From positions 124,001 to 188,000 of the forward strand of contig NZ_QAOF01000004.1 in NCBI RefSeq assembly GCF_003050745.1: a stretch of 64,000 nucleotides of DNA. The letters run 5' to 3'. Origin of the DNA: Sphingomonas sp. PP-CE-3G-477 (GTDB lineage: Bacteria; Pseudomonadota; Alphaproteobacteria; Sphingomonadales; Sphingomonadaceae). Positions within the stretch are counted from its first letter, which is position 1; every line of letters begins with the position of its first letter. Position numbers and translations under genes: made by a program. The notes under the pieces are model-generated. The model was not told the DNA's origin. It was given only the letters and a program-made list of their open reading frames with translations, and searched no databases. Positions 51,712 to 60,622 of this stretch are shown piece after piece.

Positions 51712-53994
51712 TTACGCCGTCTCGCTCACCGTCGCCGCATGACCCACGGCAACCGCGCTGAGGTTCACGATCCCGCGCGCCGTCACGCTAGGCACCATCA
51801 TCTGCAACGGCTTCGCAAGCCCCAGCAGCATCGGCCCCAGAGGCAACGACTCGGTCGACGCCGACAGCAACGACACCGCGATGTTCGCCGCATCGATGTT
51901 CGGCATCACCAGCAAATTCGCCGACCCGGTCAAAGGACTGTCCGCGACCAACCGCCGCCGCAGCGCCTCCGACAACGCCGCATCGCCGTGCATCTCGCCG
52001 TCGAACTCGAATTCCGGCGCGAACTCCTTCAGCAACGCATGCCCCGCGCGCATCTTCTGCGCCGAGGGCGACCGCGACGCACCAAAGCTCGAATGCGACA
52101 GCAACGCCGCCTTCGGTTCGATCGCGAACGCCCGCACCGCTTCGGCCGCGAGCAAGGTCATCTCGGCAATCTGCTCGGCGGTCGGATCGACCGTCACGTG
52201 CGTATCGCAGAAGAACAAGCTGCCGGTGCGCAGGATCACTGCCGACATCGCATATAGCCGCGAGACGCCCGGCATCCGCGGGATCAACGGCATGACGTAC
52301 GTCATCTGCGTCCACCAGTCGCCGATGCCCCCACACAAGGCCGCATCGACGCGGCCCTCACGCAGCAGCATCGCCGCCGCCACGCTCGGACGAGTCCGCA
52401 GCGCACGCTCGGCGCTGTCGGGCGGCGACCCACGACGCCCGACCAGCGCGTTGTACCCGGCAAGCAACGGATCGAACACTTCGCGGTCCGTACCCGGATC
52501 GAGCACCTCGACATCGGTGCCGATCGCCATCCGCAACCCGCTCGACTGGATCTTCTCGGCGATCACCTCGCGCCGCCCGATCAGCACCGGCCGCCCGATA
52601 CCCTCGTCGATCACCGTCTGCACCGCGCGCAGCGTGCGGTCGTCCTCGCCTTCGCCATACGCGATCGAGCGCCCCGCCTGCTTGGCGCGCGCGAAGATCG
52701 GCCGCATCAGCTGGCCCGAGCGGTACACGAACACTTCGAGGTCACGCAGGTACGCATCGAAATCCTCGATCGGCCGCGTCGCTACGCCCGAGTCCATCGC
52801 CGCCTTCGCCACTGCCGGCGCGACATGCAGGATCAGCCGCGGATCGAACGGCTTGGGGATGATGTAGGTCGGCCCGAACACCGGCGTCGCGCCACCGTAG
52901 GCGGTGACGACCACATCGGAAGCCGTAGCGCGCGCCAGGGCCGCGATCGCGTCGACCGCCGCCACCTTCATCGCCTCGTTGATCTCGGTCGCGCCGACGT
53001 CGAGCGCCCCGCGGAAGATGAACGGGAAACAGAGCACGTTGTTGACCTGGTTCGGAAAATCCGAGCGGCCCGTGGCGATGATCGCGTCGGGCCGCGTCGC
53101 ATGCACCAGCGCCGGCTGGATCTCCGGCTCAGGGTTCGCCAGCGCCAGGATCAGCGGATCGGGCGCGAGCAGATGCAGCCATTCCTGCTTCAGCACGCGC
53201 GGTGCCGACAGCCCGAGGAAGATGTCTGCCCCCTCCAGCACGTCCGGCAGGGTCCGCGCGTTGGTCGTGCGCGCGTACCGTGCCATGTTTGGCGGCATCA
53301 CGTCGCCGCGATCCTTGTGCACGACGCCCGCGATATCGGTCAGCGTCACGTTCTCGGGGTTGAGCCCCATCGACACCAGCAGGTCGACCGTCGCGAGCGC
53401 CGCCGCGCCTGCGCCCGACGTCACCAGCTTCATCTGGTCGAGCCGCTTGCCGCGCAGTTCGAGCACGTTGCGCACTGCGGCGGCACACACGATCGCGGTG
53501 CCGTGCTGGTCGTCATGGAACACCGGGATGTTCATCAGTTCGCGCAGCTTCGTCTCGATCTCGAAGCATTCGGGTGCCTTGATGTCCTCGAGATTGATCC
53601 CGCCGAACGTCGGCTCGAGCACGCGGACCGCCTCGATGAACGCCTGCGGATCGAGCTGGTCGATCTCGATGTCGAAGCAGTCGATCCCGGCGAATTTCTT
53701 GAAGAGCACCGCCTTGCCCTCCATCACCGGCTTCGACGCGAGCGCACCGATCGCACCGAGCCCCAGCACCGCGGTACCGTTGGTGATGACCGCGACCAGA
53801 TTGCCCCGCGCGGTATAGTCGCGCGCCTTGTCCGAATCGGCGGCGATTTCCTCGCACGCAGCGGCCACGCCCGGCGAGTACGCGAGCGCCAGATCGCGCT
53901 GCGTCGCCATCCGCTTGGTCGCCTCGACCGAGAGCTTACCGGGCTTTGGATAGCGGTGATAATCGAGCGCGGCTTTGCGGAAATCGTCTTCCAT
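51712..53994 (-). CDS. maeB: NADP-dependent malic enzyme (two-domain type)
   Basis: A 760-residue enzyme converting malate to pyruvate, CO2 and NADPH. The N-terminal malic domain has LALAYSPGVAAACEEI, FVAVITNGTAVLGLGAIGAL-like (NLVAVITNGTAVLGLG) and ECFEIETKLRELMNIPVFHDDQHG. The NAD-binding part carries VTSGAGAAALATVDLL, and DFPNQVNNVLCFPFIF follows. The C-terminal third is a phosphotransacetylase-like domain (GGIGDWWTQMTYVMPLIPR, VDPTAEQIAEMTLLAAEAVR) typical of the MaeB class and thought to be regulatory. ATG at 53994; a longer in-frame reading is not conserved. Confidence 0.96.
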   Translation of the reverse strand: MEDDFRKAALDYHRYPKPGKLSVEATKRMATQRDLALAYSPGVAAACEEIAADSDKARDYTARGNLVAVITNGTAVLGLGAIGALASKPVMEGKAVLFKKFAGIDCFDIEIDQLDPQAFIEAVRVLEPTFGGINLEDIKAPECFEIETKLRELMNIPVFHDDQHGTAIVCAAAVRNVLELRGKRLDQMKLVTSGAGAAALATVDLLVSMGLNPENVTLTDIAGVVHKDRGDVMPPNMARYARTTNARTLPDVLEGADIFLGLSAPRVLKQEWLHLLAPDPLILALANPEPEIQPALVHATRPDAIIATGRSDFPNQVNNVLCFPFIFRGALDVGATEINEAMKVAAVDAIAALARATASDVVVTAYGGATPVFGPTYIIPKPFDPRLILHVAPAVAKAAMDSGVATRPIEDFDAYLRDLEVFVYRSGQLMRPIFARAKQAGRSIAYGEGEDDRTLRAVQTVIDEGIGRPVLIGRREVIAEKIQSSGLRMAIGTDVEVLDPGTDREVFDPLLAGYNALVGRRGSPPDSAERALRTRPSVAAAMLLREGRVDAALCGGIGDWWTQMTYVMPLIPRMPGVSRLYAMSAVILRTGSLFFCDTHVTVDPTAEQIAEMTLLAAEAVRAFAIEPKAALLSHSSFGASRSPSAQKMRAGHALLKEFAPEFEFDGEMHGDAALSEALRRRLVADSPLTGSANLLVMPNIDAANIAVSLLSASTESLPLGPMLLGLAKPLQMMVPSVTARGIVNLSAVAVGHAATVSETA

Positions 53995-54165
53995 GGTCTT
54001 CCTAACCTGTCGGCCGCGGCGGCGACCGGGTGGGCGCGGGCAAGGCCCGCGGCGAATGTTCAAGGGAGCGCATAGCCTTAGGGGCACCAATCCGCCAACC
54101 CCGCGCGGACGTAGCGTCGGTTTGGGTGGGGGGCGGGTGCACGCCGGCTACCCTGGAACTGGCCA

Positions 54166-54270
54166 CCACCCCGGCGAAGGCCGGGGCCCAGTTGGAACGT
54201 CAGAGGTAACGAAGCGCCGTCCTCCGTTACAACCGTCCCCCAATTGGACCCCGGCCTCCGCCGGGGAGGT
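54166..54270. repeat. Intergenic palindromic repeat, family A
   Basis: CCACCCCGGCGAAGGCCGGGG to CCCCGGCCTCCGCCGGGGAGG with inner CCCAGTTGG and CCAATTGGA arms. It lies in the 498-base gap between malic enzyme and endolysin; the 170 bases on its left probably contain the maeB promoter but show no clear boxes. Confidence 0.85.
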
Positions 54271-54304
54271 GCGATCTGATCGGATGGGCCGGGCCCCCTT
54301 TTTC

Positions 54305-54383
54305 GTTCTCCCGCGAAAGCGGGAGCCCAGGAATCACGAGCGGCGTCCGCCGTAACCCTGGCTCCCCGCCTCCGCGGGGGAAC
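54305..54383. repeat. Intergenic palindromic repeat, long family B
   Basis: GTTCTCCCGCGAAAGCGGGAG to CCCCGCCTCCGCGGGGGAAC with inner CCCAGG and CCTGGC arms. Confidence 0.85.
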
Positions 54384-54445
54384 GGTAGAGAGCGGAAGTG
54401 AGGGAACGATGCAGGGCATGACCCGCCAAGAATCCCCTGTCCTAA

Positions 54446-54466
54446 AGCGAACCAATATGGTTCGCT
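54446..54466. promoter_or_regulatory. Perfect palindrome AGCGAACCA-ATA-TGGTTCGCT before the endolysin gene
   Basis: Nine perfect base pairs around a three-base centre, ending 26 bases before the endolysin ATG and 15 before its GGGAG ribosome site. It contains GCGAACC-N5-GGTT, the same arrangement found upstream of the terminase promoter at 10516. A binding site for a shared regulator is the simplest reading. A short mRNA hairpin is the alternative. Confidence 0.55.
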
Positions 54467-54492
54467 CCCGCCAACAAAACCGGGAGCCAGCC

Positions 54493-55029
54493 ATGACCAT
54501 CGACCACCTAATCGACGCCGTCATCGACCGCGAAGGCGGCTACACCAACCACCCCGCCGACCGAGGCGGCCCCACCAGATACGGCATCACGCAACAAGTA
54601 GCCCGCACCAACGGCTACCCCGGAGATATGCGCAACTTCCCCCGCGACCAGGCCGAAACCATCTACCGCCGTCTCTACTGGACCCGCCCCGCCTTCGACC
54701 AGATCGCCCCCCGAACCCCCAAGATCGCCGAAGAACTCTTCGACACCGGCGTCAACATGGGCCCCGCGGTCGCCGCCACCTTCCTCCAACGCGCGCTCAA
54801 CGCGCTCAACCGAGGCGCCACCGACTACCCCGACATGACCCTCGACGGCCGCATCGGCCCAGCGACGCTCACCGCGCTCGACGCCTTCCTATCCCGCCGA
54901 AAACCCCGCGGCGAAACCGTGCTGCTGAAAGCGATCGAGGCGCTCCAGGGCGAACGCTACGTAGCGCTCGCCGAGACGCGTCCCGCCAACGAAGCCTTCC
55001 TCTACGGCTGGCTCGCCAACCGCACCTGA
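54493..55029 (+). CDS. GH108 N-acetylmuramidase endolysin (GTA-type lysis)
   Basis: A 178-residue muramidase. The GH108 catalytic part starts LIDAVIDREGGYTNHPADRGGPTRYGIT, whose glutamate in DREGGY is the expected acid catalyst. IYRRLYWTRPAFDQI follows, then a peptidoglycan-binding half (DGRIGPATLTALDAFLSRR). In Rhodobacter capsulatus the GTA endolysin is of this family and is followed by a holin, as here. I start at 54493 (MTIDHLIDAV) with GGGAG upstream rather than at an earlier in-frame ATG. It is the first of a two-gene module 40 kb away from the GTA remnant. Confidence 0.9.
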   Translation: MTIDHLIDAVIDREGGYTNHPADRGGPTRYGITQQVARTNGYPGDMRNFPRDQAETIYRRLYWTRPAFDQIAPRTPKIAEELFDTGVNMGPAVAATFLQRALNALNRGATDYPDMTLDGRIGPATLTALDAFLSRRKPRGETVLLKAIEALQGERYVALAETRPANEAFLYGWLANRT

Positions 55030-55094
55030 GACGCCCCGACGAAACGCTCCCAGCGTCTACACTTCCTATACTTCACTTTTGCCGGAGGCAGCCA

Positions 55095-55352
55095 ATGACC
55101 GCGCAACCCCTTGATCCCGCACCAGATCCCTGGATCACGCGAGCCCGCCCGACGTTTCTCTACGTGATGTACACCTTGCTGCTCGGCGCAATCCCCGCAG
55201 GCCTGATCGCCGCCGTCCGCCCACAAACGGCACAGGCGATCGCCGCCGGGATGTCCGCGTACCTCAACGCGATCCCCGAACCCCTCTACGCACTCTTCGC
55301 CACCGGCTATCTCGGCTACACGGTGGCGCGCGAATGGGGGAAGGGGCGGTGA
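55095..55352 (+). CDS. GTA-type three-helix holin
   Basis: An 85-residue protein with a polar N-terminus (residues 1-18). Two to three membrane helices follow (ARPTFLYVMYTLLLGAIPAGLIAA and about residues 62-78, PLYALFATGYLGYTV), and a short basic tail ends the protein. Its position directly after the endolysin and its size fit the holin family named for gene-transfer-agent release, which forms holes that let the endolysin reach the cell wall. The family call rests on helix pattern and context more than on sequence identity. A GGAGGCAGCC ribosome site precedes the ATG. Confidence 0.75.
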   Translation: MTAQPLDPAPDPWITRARPTFLYVMYTLLLGAIPAGLIAAVRPQTAQAIAAGMSAYLNAIPEPLYALFATGYLGYTVAREWGKGR

Positions 55353-55410
55353 GATGTGCTCGCCTTGGGACGTCATTCGCGCAGAATAAATCGCCCGCAC
55401 TCCCCACACC

Positions 55411-55543
55411 CGTTCGTGCCGAGTAGCGACCGAGTAGCCCCCTTGGGCGTATCGAGGGCGCGTATCGAGGTACAGGTGACGCGCGCAACCTCAATCCCTC
55501 GATACGCAATCTCGACAAGCTCGATCGCTACTCGGGACGAACG
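55411..55543. repeat. Inverted repeat between the holin and hslV, family G
   Basis: CGTTCGTGCCGAGTAGCGAC and an inverted partner near 55522-55543 form outer arms (about 20 of 22 bases match). Perfect inner arms GCGTATCGAGGG (55447-55458) and CCCTCGATACGC (55496-55507) lie inside. It is unrelated in sequence to the other families and is the only copy seen. Confidence 0.75.
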
Positions 55544-55612
55544 GCAGGGGTAGCGTAAGCGGACATGGTCGGGCCCCGTTGCACCCCCAAAACCAAACCC
55601 TACATCGCGCCT

Positions 55613-56176
55613 ATGAGCAACGACCCCCACGCCATGCCGACATGGCACGGCACCACGATCCTCTCGGTCCGCCGCGGCGGCAAGGTCGTCGTGATCGGCG
55701 ACGGCCAGGTCTCGATGGGCCAGACCGTCATGAAACCCAACGCGCGCAAGGTCCGCCGCCTAGGCGACGGCAGCGTCATCGGCGGGTTCGCCGGTGCGAC
55801 TGCCGACGCGTTCACGCTGTTCGAGCGCCTCGAGCGCAAACTCGAAGCGCACCAGGGCCAGCTCCTCCGCGCCGCGGTCGAGCTCGCCAAGGACTGGCGC
55901 ACCGACAAGTTCCTCCGCAACCTCGAAGCGATGATGATCGTCGCCGACAAGGACGTGACGCTGATCCTCACCGGCAACGGCGACGTCCTCGAACCCGAGA
56001 ACGGCGTCGCGGCGATCGGCTCCGGCGGCAACTACGCGCTCGCCGCGGCCCGAGCGCTGGTAGAATACGAGACCGACGCCGAAGTCCTCTGCCGCAAGGC
56101 AATGGGCATTGCGTCCGAGCTCTGCGTCTACACCAACGACCGCCTCACGGTCGAAACGATGGACAGCACGACGTAA
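55613..56176 (+). CDS. hslV: ATP-dependent protease subunit HslV
   Basis: A 187-residue proteasome-like peptidase that forms the core of the HslVU protease. The catalytic N-terminal threonine after processing lies in [17 protein letters not shown] (the second T of the pair). [35 protein letters not shown] and [16 protein letters not shown] follow, as in all family members. The ATG at 55613 gives a normal short propeptide. A repeat of about 115 bases separates it from hslU, although the two genes are usually adjacent and co-translated. Confidence 0.97.
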   Translation: MSNDPHAMPTWHGTTILSVRRGGKVVVIGDGQVSMGQTVMKPNARKVRRLGDGSVIGGFAGATADAFTLFERLERKLEAHQGQLLRAAVELAKDWRTDKFLRNLEAMMIVADKDVTLILTGNGDVLEPENGVAAIGSGGNYALAAARALVEYETDAEVLCRKAMGIASELCVYTNDRLTVETMDSTT

Positions 56177-56180
56177 TTCC

Positions 56181-56296
56181 TTCTCCCCCTCCCGCAAGCG
56201 GGAGGGGGCAGGGGGTGGGCGCCCGCTCACCTCCAGCGCAACCTTCGAGGGAAGCGCGAGCCCACCCCCAGCCCCTCCCGCTTGCGGGAGGGGAGC
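56181..56296. repeat. Intergenic palindromic repeat, family E, inside hslV-hslU
   Basis: CTCCCCCTCCCGCAAGCGGG and its inverted CCCGCTTGCGGGAGGGGAG enclose GCAGGGGGTGGGC and GCCCACCCCCAGC. The right arm contains the GGGAG that serves as the hslU ribosome site, 10 bases before the hslU start. Confidence 0.88.
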
Positions 56297-56305
56297 GAGA
56301 AAACC

Positions 56306-57601
56306 ATGAACGACCAGCTCACCCCAAAGGCCATCGTCGCCGCGCTCGACGCTCACATCATCGGCCAGGCCGCCGCCAAGCGCGCGGTCGCCGTCGCGAT
56401 GCGCAACCGCTGGCGCCGCCAGCAGCTCAGCGAAGATCTCCGCGACGAGGTCACGCCCAAGAACATCCTGATGATCGGACCGACCGGCTGCGGCAAGACC
56501 GAGATCAGCCGCCGTCTGGCCAAGCTCGCCGACGCGCCGTTCGTGAAGGTCGAGGCGACCAAGTTCACCGAAGTCGGCTATGTCGGCCGCGACGTCGAAC
56601 AGATCGCCCGCGACCTCGTCGAGGAAGCCATCCGCCTCGAAAAGGAACGGCGTCGTATAGCCGTCAAGGACAAGGCGGAAGAAGCGGCGATGGGACGTCT
56701 GCTCGACGCCCTCACCGGCAAGAACGCGAGTGAAGCGACGCGCGAGAGCTTCAAGCAGCGCTTCCTCGACGGCCATCTCAATAACGCCGAAGTCGAGATC
56801 GAAGTCGAGCAGGCGCCGACCACGCCGTTCGAAATCCCCGGCGGCGCGCCGCAGATGATCAATCTCGGCGAGATGATGAAGTCGTTTGGCGGCGGCCAGC
56901 AGTTGAAGCGCCGGAAGCTCACCGTCCACGCGGCGTGGGACAAGCTCGTCGAGGAAGAGGCCGACAAGCGTCTCGACCAGGACGAGGTCAGCCGTGCGGC
57001 CCTTGCCGACGCGGAGGCCAACGGCATCGTCTTCCTCGACGAGATCGACAAGATCGCCGTCTCGGACGGCCGCGGCGGTTCGATCAGCCGCGAAGGCGTC
57101 CAGCGCGACCTGCTCCCGCTGATTGAGGGCACAACCGTCGCGACCAAGTACGGCCCGATGAAGACCGACCACATCCTCTTCATCGCAAGCGGCGCGTTCC
57201 ACGTCGCCAAGCCGAGCGACCTGCTCCCCGAATTGCAGGGCCGCCTGCCGATCCGGGTCGAACTGAAGGGCCTGACCGAAGCCGATTTCGTCGCGATCCT
57301 GTCCGACACCAAAGCGTCGCTGCCGCTGCAATACAAGGCGCTGATCGCCACCGAAGGCGTCGGCATCGAGTTCACCGAAGACGGCATCGCCGCGATCGCG
57401 CGCATCGCCGCAGAGGTGAACTCGGAGATCGAAAACATCGGCGCCCGGCGTCTGCAGACGGTAATGGAAAAGCTGCTCGAGGAGGTGAGCTACAATGCAG
57501 AGGACCGCGGCGGCTCGAACCTCGTCATCGACGGCGCGTACGTCGACAGCCAGCTGAAGGAAATTGCCCGCAACACCGACCTGAGCCGGTTCGTGCTGTA
57601 A
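56306..57601 (+). CDS. hslU: ATP-dependent protease ATPase subunit HslU
   Basis: A 431-residue AAA+ unfoldase that feeds substrates to HslV. The Walker A motif is [18 protein letters not shown] (about residues 52-69), the pore loop is [12 protein letters not shown], the intermediate domain spans about 105-230, Walker B is [12 protein letters not shown], and sensor 2 lies near [16 protein letters not shown]. The C-terminus SRFVL inserts into HslV. It starts at the ATG at 56306, whose ribosome site is part of the repeat upstream. Length is normal. Confidence 0.97.
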   Translation: MNDQLTPKAIVAALDAHIIGQAAAKRAVAVAMRNRWRRQQLSEDLRDEVTPKNILMIGPTGCGKTEISRRLAKLADAPFVKVEATKFTEVGYVGRDVEQIARDLVEEAIRLEKERRRIAVKDKAEEAAMGRLLDALTGKNASEATRESFKQRFLDGHLNNAEVEIEVEQAPTTPFEIPGGAPQMINLGEMMKSFGGGQQLKRRKLTVHAAWDKLVEEEADKRLDQDEVSRAALADAEANGIVFLDEIDKIAVSDGRGGSISREGVQRDLLPLIEGTTVATKYGPMKTDHILFIASGAFHVAKPSDLLPELQGRLPIRVELKGLTEADFVAILSDTKASLPLQYKALIATEGVGIEFTEDGIAAIARIAAEVNSEIENIGARRLQTVMEKLLEEVSYNAEDRGGSNLVIDGAYVDSQLKEIARNTDLSRFVL

Positions 57602-57616
57602 GGGCCAAGCCTAACC

Positions 57617-57694
57617 GTTTTCCTGCGAACGCAGGAATCCAGGGTAACGTGGCGAAACGCTCGTAACCCTGGACTCCTGCGTGCGCAGGAGAAC
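57617..57694. repeat. Intergenic palindromic repeat, long family B
   Basis: GTTTTCCTGCGAACGCAGG to CCTGCGTGCGCAGGAGAAC with CCAGGGTAAC and TAACCCTGG inner arms. Confidence 0.85.
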
Positions 57695-57714
57695 AAAATT
57701 GGAGAGGAGAAACC

Positions 57715-58380
57715 ATGGACGTGACCGAAGCCATAGCCGCTCGCCGCTCCGTCCGAGGCTTCCTCGACACCCCCGTCGATCCCGCACTCCTCCGCGACCT
57801 CGCTGTAAAAGCGTCCCGGGCCGCGACCGGCGGCAACCTCCAGCCTTGGCACATCGCCATCGTCCAGGGTGACGCCATGACCCGGCTCAAGGCCATAATG
57901 GCCGAAAAGATCGCCACTGGCGCAACCGAAACCCCAGCCTACGACGTCTACCCTCGCGACCTCGTCGCCCCATACCGGGACCGCCGCTACGCCGTCGGCG
58001 AAGCTATGTACGCGCACCTCGGCATCCCCCGCGACGACAAGCCCGCACGCCAAAAATGGTTCGCCCAAAACTTCCAGTTCTTCGGCGCCCCCGCCGCGTA
58101 TTTCTGCACGGTCGATCGCTGCATGGGGCCGCCGCAATGGTCGGACCTCGGCATGTACCTGCAAAACCTGATGCTGCTCGCGGTCGACGCCGGCCTCGCC
58201 ACCTGCCCACAGGAATGCTGGGCGATGTATCCGGAAACGGTCGGAAGGGTCTTGGACATGCCCGACGACCGCATGCTCTTCTGCGGCATGGCGATCGGTT
58301 ATGAGGACAAGAGTGCGACTGCCAACGCGTTGCGCACGGAGCGTGCGGACGAGGCGGAATGGCTGACAACGATCAGCTAA
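57715..58380 (+). CDS. Nitroreductase family protein
   Basis: A 221-residue FMN-dependent enzyme. The N-terminal AIAARRSVRGFLDTPVDPALL (R9-xxS-xR type) binds FMN phosphate, and AASRAATGGNLQPWHIA-like (SRAATGGNLQPWHIAIV) and GMYLQNLMLLAVDAGLATC follow, as does a C-terminal MAIGYED. Nitroreductases reduce nitroaromatics or quinones with NAD(P)H; physiological substrates are uncertain. A GGAGAGG site precedes the ATG. It stands alone between repeats after hslU. Confidence 0.9.
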   Translation: MDVTEAIAARRSVRGFLDTPVDPALLRDLAVKASRAATGGNLQPWHIAIVQGDAMTRLKAIMAEKIATGATETPAYDVYPRDLVAPYRDRRYAVGEAMYAHLGIPRDDKPARQKWFAQNFQFFGAPAAYFCTVDRCMGPPQWSDLGMYLQNLMLLAVDAGLATCPQECWAMYPETVGRVLDMPDDRMLFCGMAIGYEDKSATANALRTERADEAEWLTTIS

Positions 58381-58405
58381 CCTGCGCAGTTACCTCAAAA
58401 TTAAG

Positions 58406-58514
58406 CCACCGCCCCGGCGAGGGCCGGGGCCCAGTTGGGGGACGATTGTAACGGATGAAAGCGCTTCGTTACGCCGGCCTTGCCAACTGGGCCCCGGCCT
58501 TCGCCGGGGTGGTG
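58406..58514. repeat. Intergenic palindromic repeat, family A
   Basis: CCACCGCCCCGGCGAGGGCC to GGCCTTCGCCGGGGTGGTG with CCCAGTTGG and CCAACTGGG inner arms. Confidence 0.85.
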
Positions 58515-58544
58515 TATATGGGCCAAGTGCCTCGCCCCCATTTT

Positions 58545-58598
58545 GTTCACCCGCTAAGGCGGGTACCCAGACTGGGTCCCCGCCTTGGCGGGGAAACA
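58545..58598. repeat. Intergenic palindromic repeat, short family B
   Basis: GTTCACCCGCTAAGGCGGG to CCCCGCCTTGGCGGGGAAAC, core CCCAGACTGGG, ending 6 bases before the next gene. Confidence 0.85.
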
Positions 58599-58603
58599 GG
58601 TTT

Positions 58604-58870
58604 TTAGAGGATTACCGTAACCGGCTCGGCACCCTTGATCCCCGCGAGGATCATCGCTTCCCAGACCGCAGGGTCACCCGCCGCGGCCATCGCCTTGTCA
58701 GGCTCGCGCAACGTTTTCAGGACCGCCAGCGCATCGGGCAGATAGTCCGCCCACGCATCGTCGATCAGCCGCGACGCTGATTCGGCATCGCCGCCGGCGT
58801 TCGCGCTGATCCGCTGTCCCGCCAGCACGCGCGCGACGCGTTCGGCGACAGGTGTAGTGGAAACGTCCAT
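58604..58870 (-). CDS. Small soluble protein of unknown function
   Basis: An 88-residue acidic, alanine-rich protein, probably all-helical (VAERVARVLAGQRISANA, ESASRLIDDAWADYLPDALAVL). It has no signal peptide. Two ATGs are in frame; I choose the one at 58870 because AGGAG lies 7 bases upstream, while the ATG at 58876 is only 1-2 bases from it. No family is recognised. It is a monocistronic gene upstream of which the helicase gene ends 57 bases away. Confidence 0.65.
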   Translation of the reverse strand: MDVSTTPVAERVARVLAGQRISANAGGDAESASRLIDDAWADYLPDALAVLKTLREPDKAMAAAGDPAVWEAMILAGIKGAEPVTVIL

Positions 58871-58927
58871 GAGCATTCTCCTCGCGGGACCGGTCTACAC
58901 CAAACCCGCGAGGCGAACGAATGCTCC

Positions 58928-60370
58928 TTAGCGTGCCGAGCTCGGGCCCGCGCCGCGGCTCGGACCACGACCACCGCCGCCGCCACCAGCCGGACGACCG
59001 CCGCCGCTCTGGCCGCCGGGACGACCACCGCCCTGCGGACGACCGCCGCCGCCGCCCTGACCGCGGCCGCCACCCTGGCCACCACGGCTAGCACCCGCAT
59101 AGTTGCGGCCGGTCGTCCCGGTCGCCCGCGGCGAATGCGTCGCGCGCGGCCGTGCCGGATCGCGCGGACGGTCGATCCGGACCTCGGGATCGGCACCCAT
59201 CGTCTTCACGCGCGTCTGCTTGATCTGGTTCGACAGGTTGACGAAATCGTCCGGCAGCGAACGGACTTGGACCTTCTGGCGGGTGATCCGCTCGATGTCG
59301 CGCAGGTACGCCTTCTCGTCATCCGCGCAGAACGCGACGGCGATGCCGCTCGCGCCCGCACGCGCGGTACGGCCGATGCGGTGGACATACTGCTCGGCGA
59401 CGTTCGGCAGCTCGAAGTTGATGACGTGCGAAACGCCCGAGACGTCGATGCCGCGTGCGGCGATGTCGGTCGCGATCAGGACCTTGACCTTGCCCTGCTT
59501 GAATTCGCCGAGGGCGCGCTCACGCTGGCCCTGGCTCTTGTTGCCGTGGATCGCGTTCGACGCGATACCGTTGCCGGCCAGCAGCTTCACGACGCGGTCC
59601 GCGCCATGCTTGGTGCGCGTGAACACGAGCGCACGGTCGATCGCCGGATCGGCCAGCGTGATCGTCAACAGCGCCTGCTTCTCCGACTGGTTGCAGAAGG
59701 TGACATACTGGTCGACGCGCTCTGCCGTCGTCGCGGCCGGCTTCACCGACACCGTCTTAGGGTCGAGCAGGAACTGGCTGGCCAACTCGCGGATCGCGAC
59801 CGGCATCGTCGCCGAGAAGAACAGCGTCTGGCGCTTCTTCGGCAGCATGCGGACGATCTTCTTCAGCGCGTGGATGAAGCCAAGATCCATCATCTGGTCG
59901 GCTTCGTCGAGCACGAGGATCTCGATCATCGACAGGTTCACGAAGCCCTGCTCGATCAGGTCGATCAGGCGGCCCGGCGTGGCAACGAGGATGTCGACGC
60001 CGCGGCTCATGTCCTGGCGGTTCTTGTTGATGCTGGTTCCGCCGAACACGGTCGTCACCGACATCTTGCTGAACTGGCCGTAAGCGCGGGCACTGTCTGC
60101 AATCTGGCTGGCGAGTTCGCGCGTCGGTGCGAGCACCAGCATGCGGCAATGCGTCGGCAGGACGCGCTTCTGGTTTTCGGTCAGCCGCTGGATCGACGGC
60201 AGCACGAATGCCGCGGTCTTGCCGGTGCCGGTCTGCGCGATGCCGAGCAGATCGCCACCCTCGAGCAGGATCGGGATCGACTGGGCCTGGATCGGCGTCG
60301 GCTCGGTATAGCCCTTGGCTTCGAGCGCACGGACGAGCGGCTCGGCGAGGCCGAGGTTTGCAAATGACAT
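58928..60370 (-). CDS. rhlE: DEAD-box RNA helicase, RhlE-like
   Basis: A 480-residue ATP-dependent RNA helicase. The Q motif is TEPTPIQAQSIP, motif I is GIAQTGTGKTAAFVLPS, motif II is LVLDEADQMMDLGF, motif III is LFFSATMP, and motif VI is YVHRIGRTARAGASG. The last 85 residues form a low-complexity glycine-arginine-rich tail (RGGQGGGRGQGGGGGRPQGG) that binds RNA nonspecifically. Such helicases act in ribosome assembly and cold adaptation. The ATG at 60370 has GAGAGA upstream. About 250 bases upstream are gene-free and may form a long cold-shock leader, with an interrupted GCCGT/ACGGC hairpin near 60572. Confidence 0.94.
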   Translation of the reverse strand: MSFANLGLAEPLVRALEAKGYTEPTPIQAQSIPILLEGGDLLGIAQTGTGKTAAFVLPSIQRLTENQKRVLPTHCRMLVLAPTRELASQIADSARAYGQFSKMSVTTVFGGTSINKNRQDMSRGVDILVATPGRLIDLIEQGFVNLSMIEILVLDEADQMMDLGFIHALKKIVRMLPKKRQTLFFSATMPVAIRELASQFLLDPKTVSVKPAATTAERVDQYVTFCNQSEKQALLTITLADPAIDRALVFTRTKHGADRVVKLLAGNGIASNAIHGNKSQGQRERALGEFKQGKVKVLIATDIAARGIDVSGVSHVINFELPNVAEQYVHRIGRTARAGASGIAVAFCADDEKAYLRDIERITRQKVQVRSLPDDFVNLSNQIKQTRVKTMGADPEVRIDRPRDPARPRATHSPRATGTTGRNYAGASRGGQGGGRGQGGGGGRPQGGGRPGGQSGGGRPAGGGGGGRGPSRGAGPSSAR

Positions 60371-60622
60371 GAATAGTCTCTCAAATAGATGCCGGGCTCG
60401 CGAATCCACACAAGGACGCGCGAGGGGCGGTGGTGTTTTGACACCCCGCGTGAAAAGGGAAGCCCGTTGGAAACGACCGAGGCGGAGCTAAGACCGGCTA
60501 GGGTCCAATCACGCTGCATTACGCCTCGATATGCCGCAGGTGAAGCAAACCGCGCGAAAAGTCAAGCTTTGCCGTTCGGACGGCAAGCGTAGCCCCCTGC
60601 GGATCGCGGTGCGGATCGCGGT

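Noticed and set aside
60540..60622. Terminator for the Crp/Fnr gene
   Set aside because: The short GCCGT/ACGGC hairpin is not followed by a T tract on the minus strand.
60371..60622. Riboswitch in the helicase leader
   Set aside because: The leader is long, but I see no conserved riboswitch core; only a small hairpin is recognisable.
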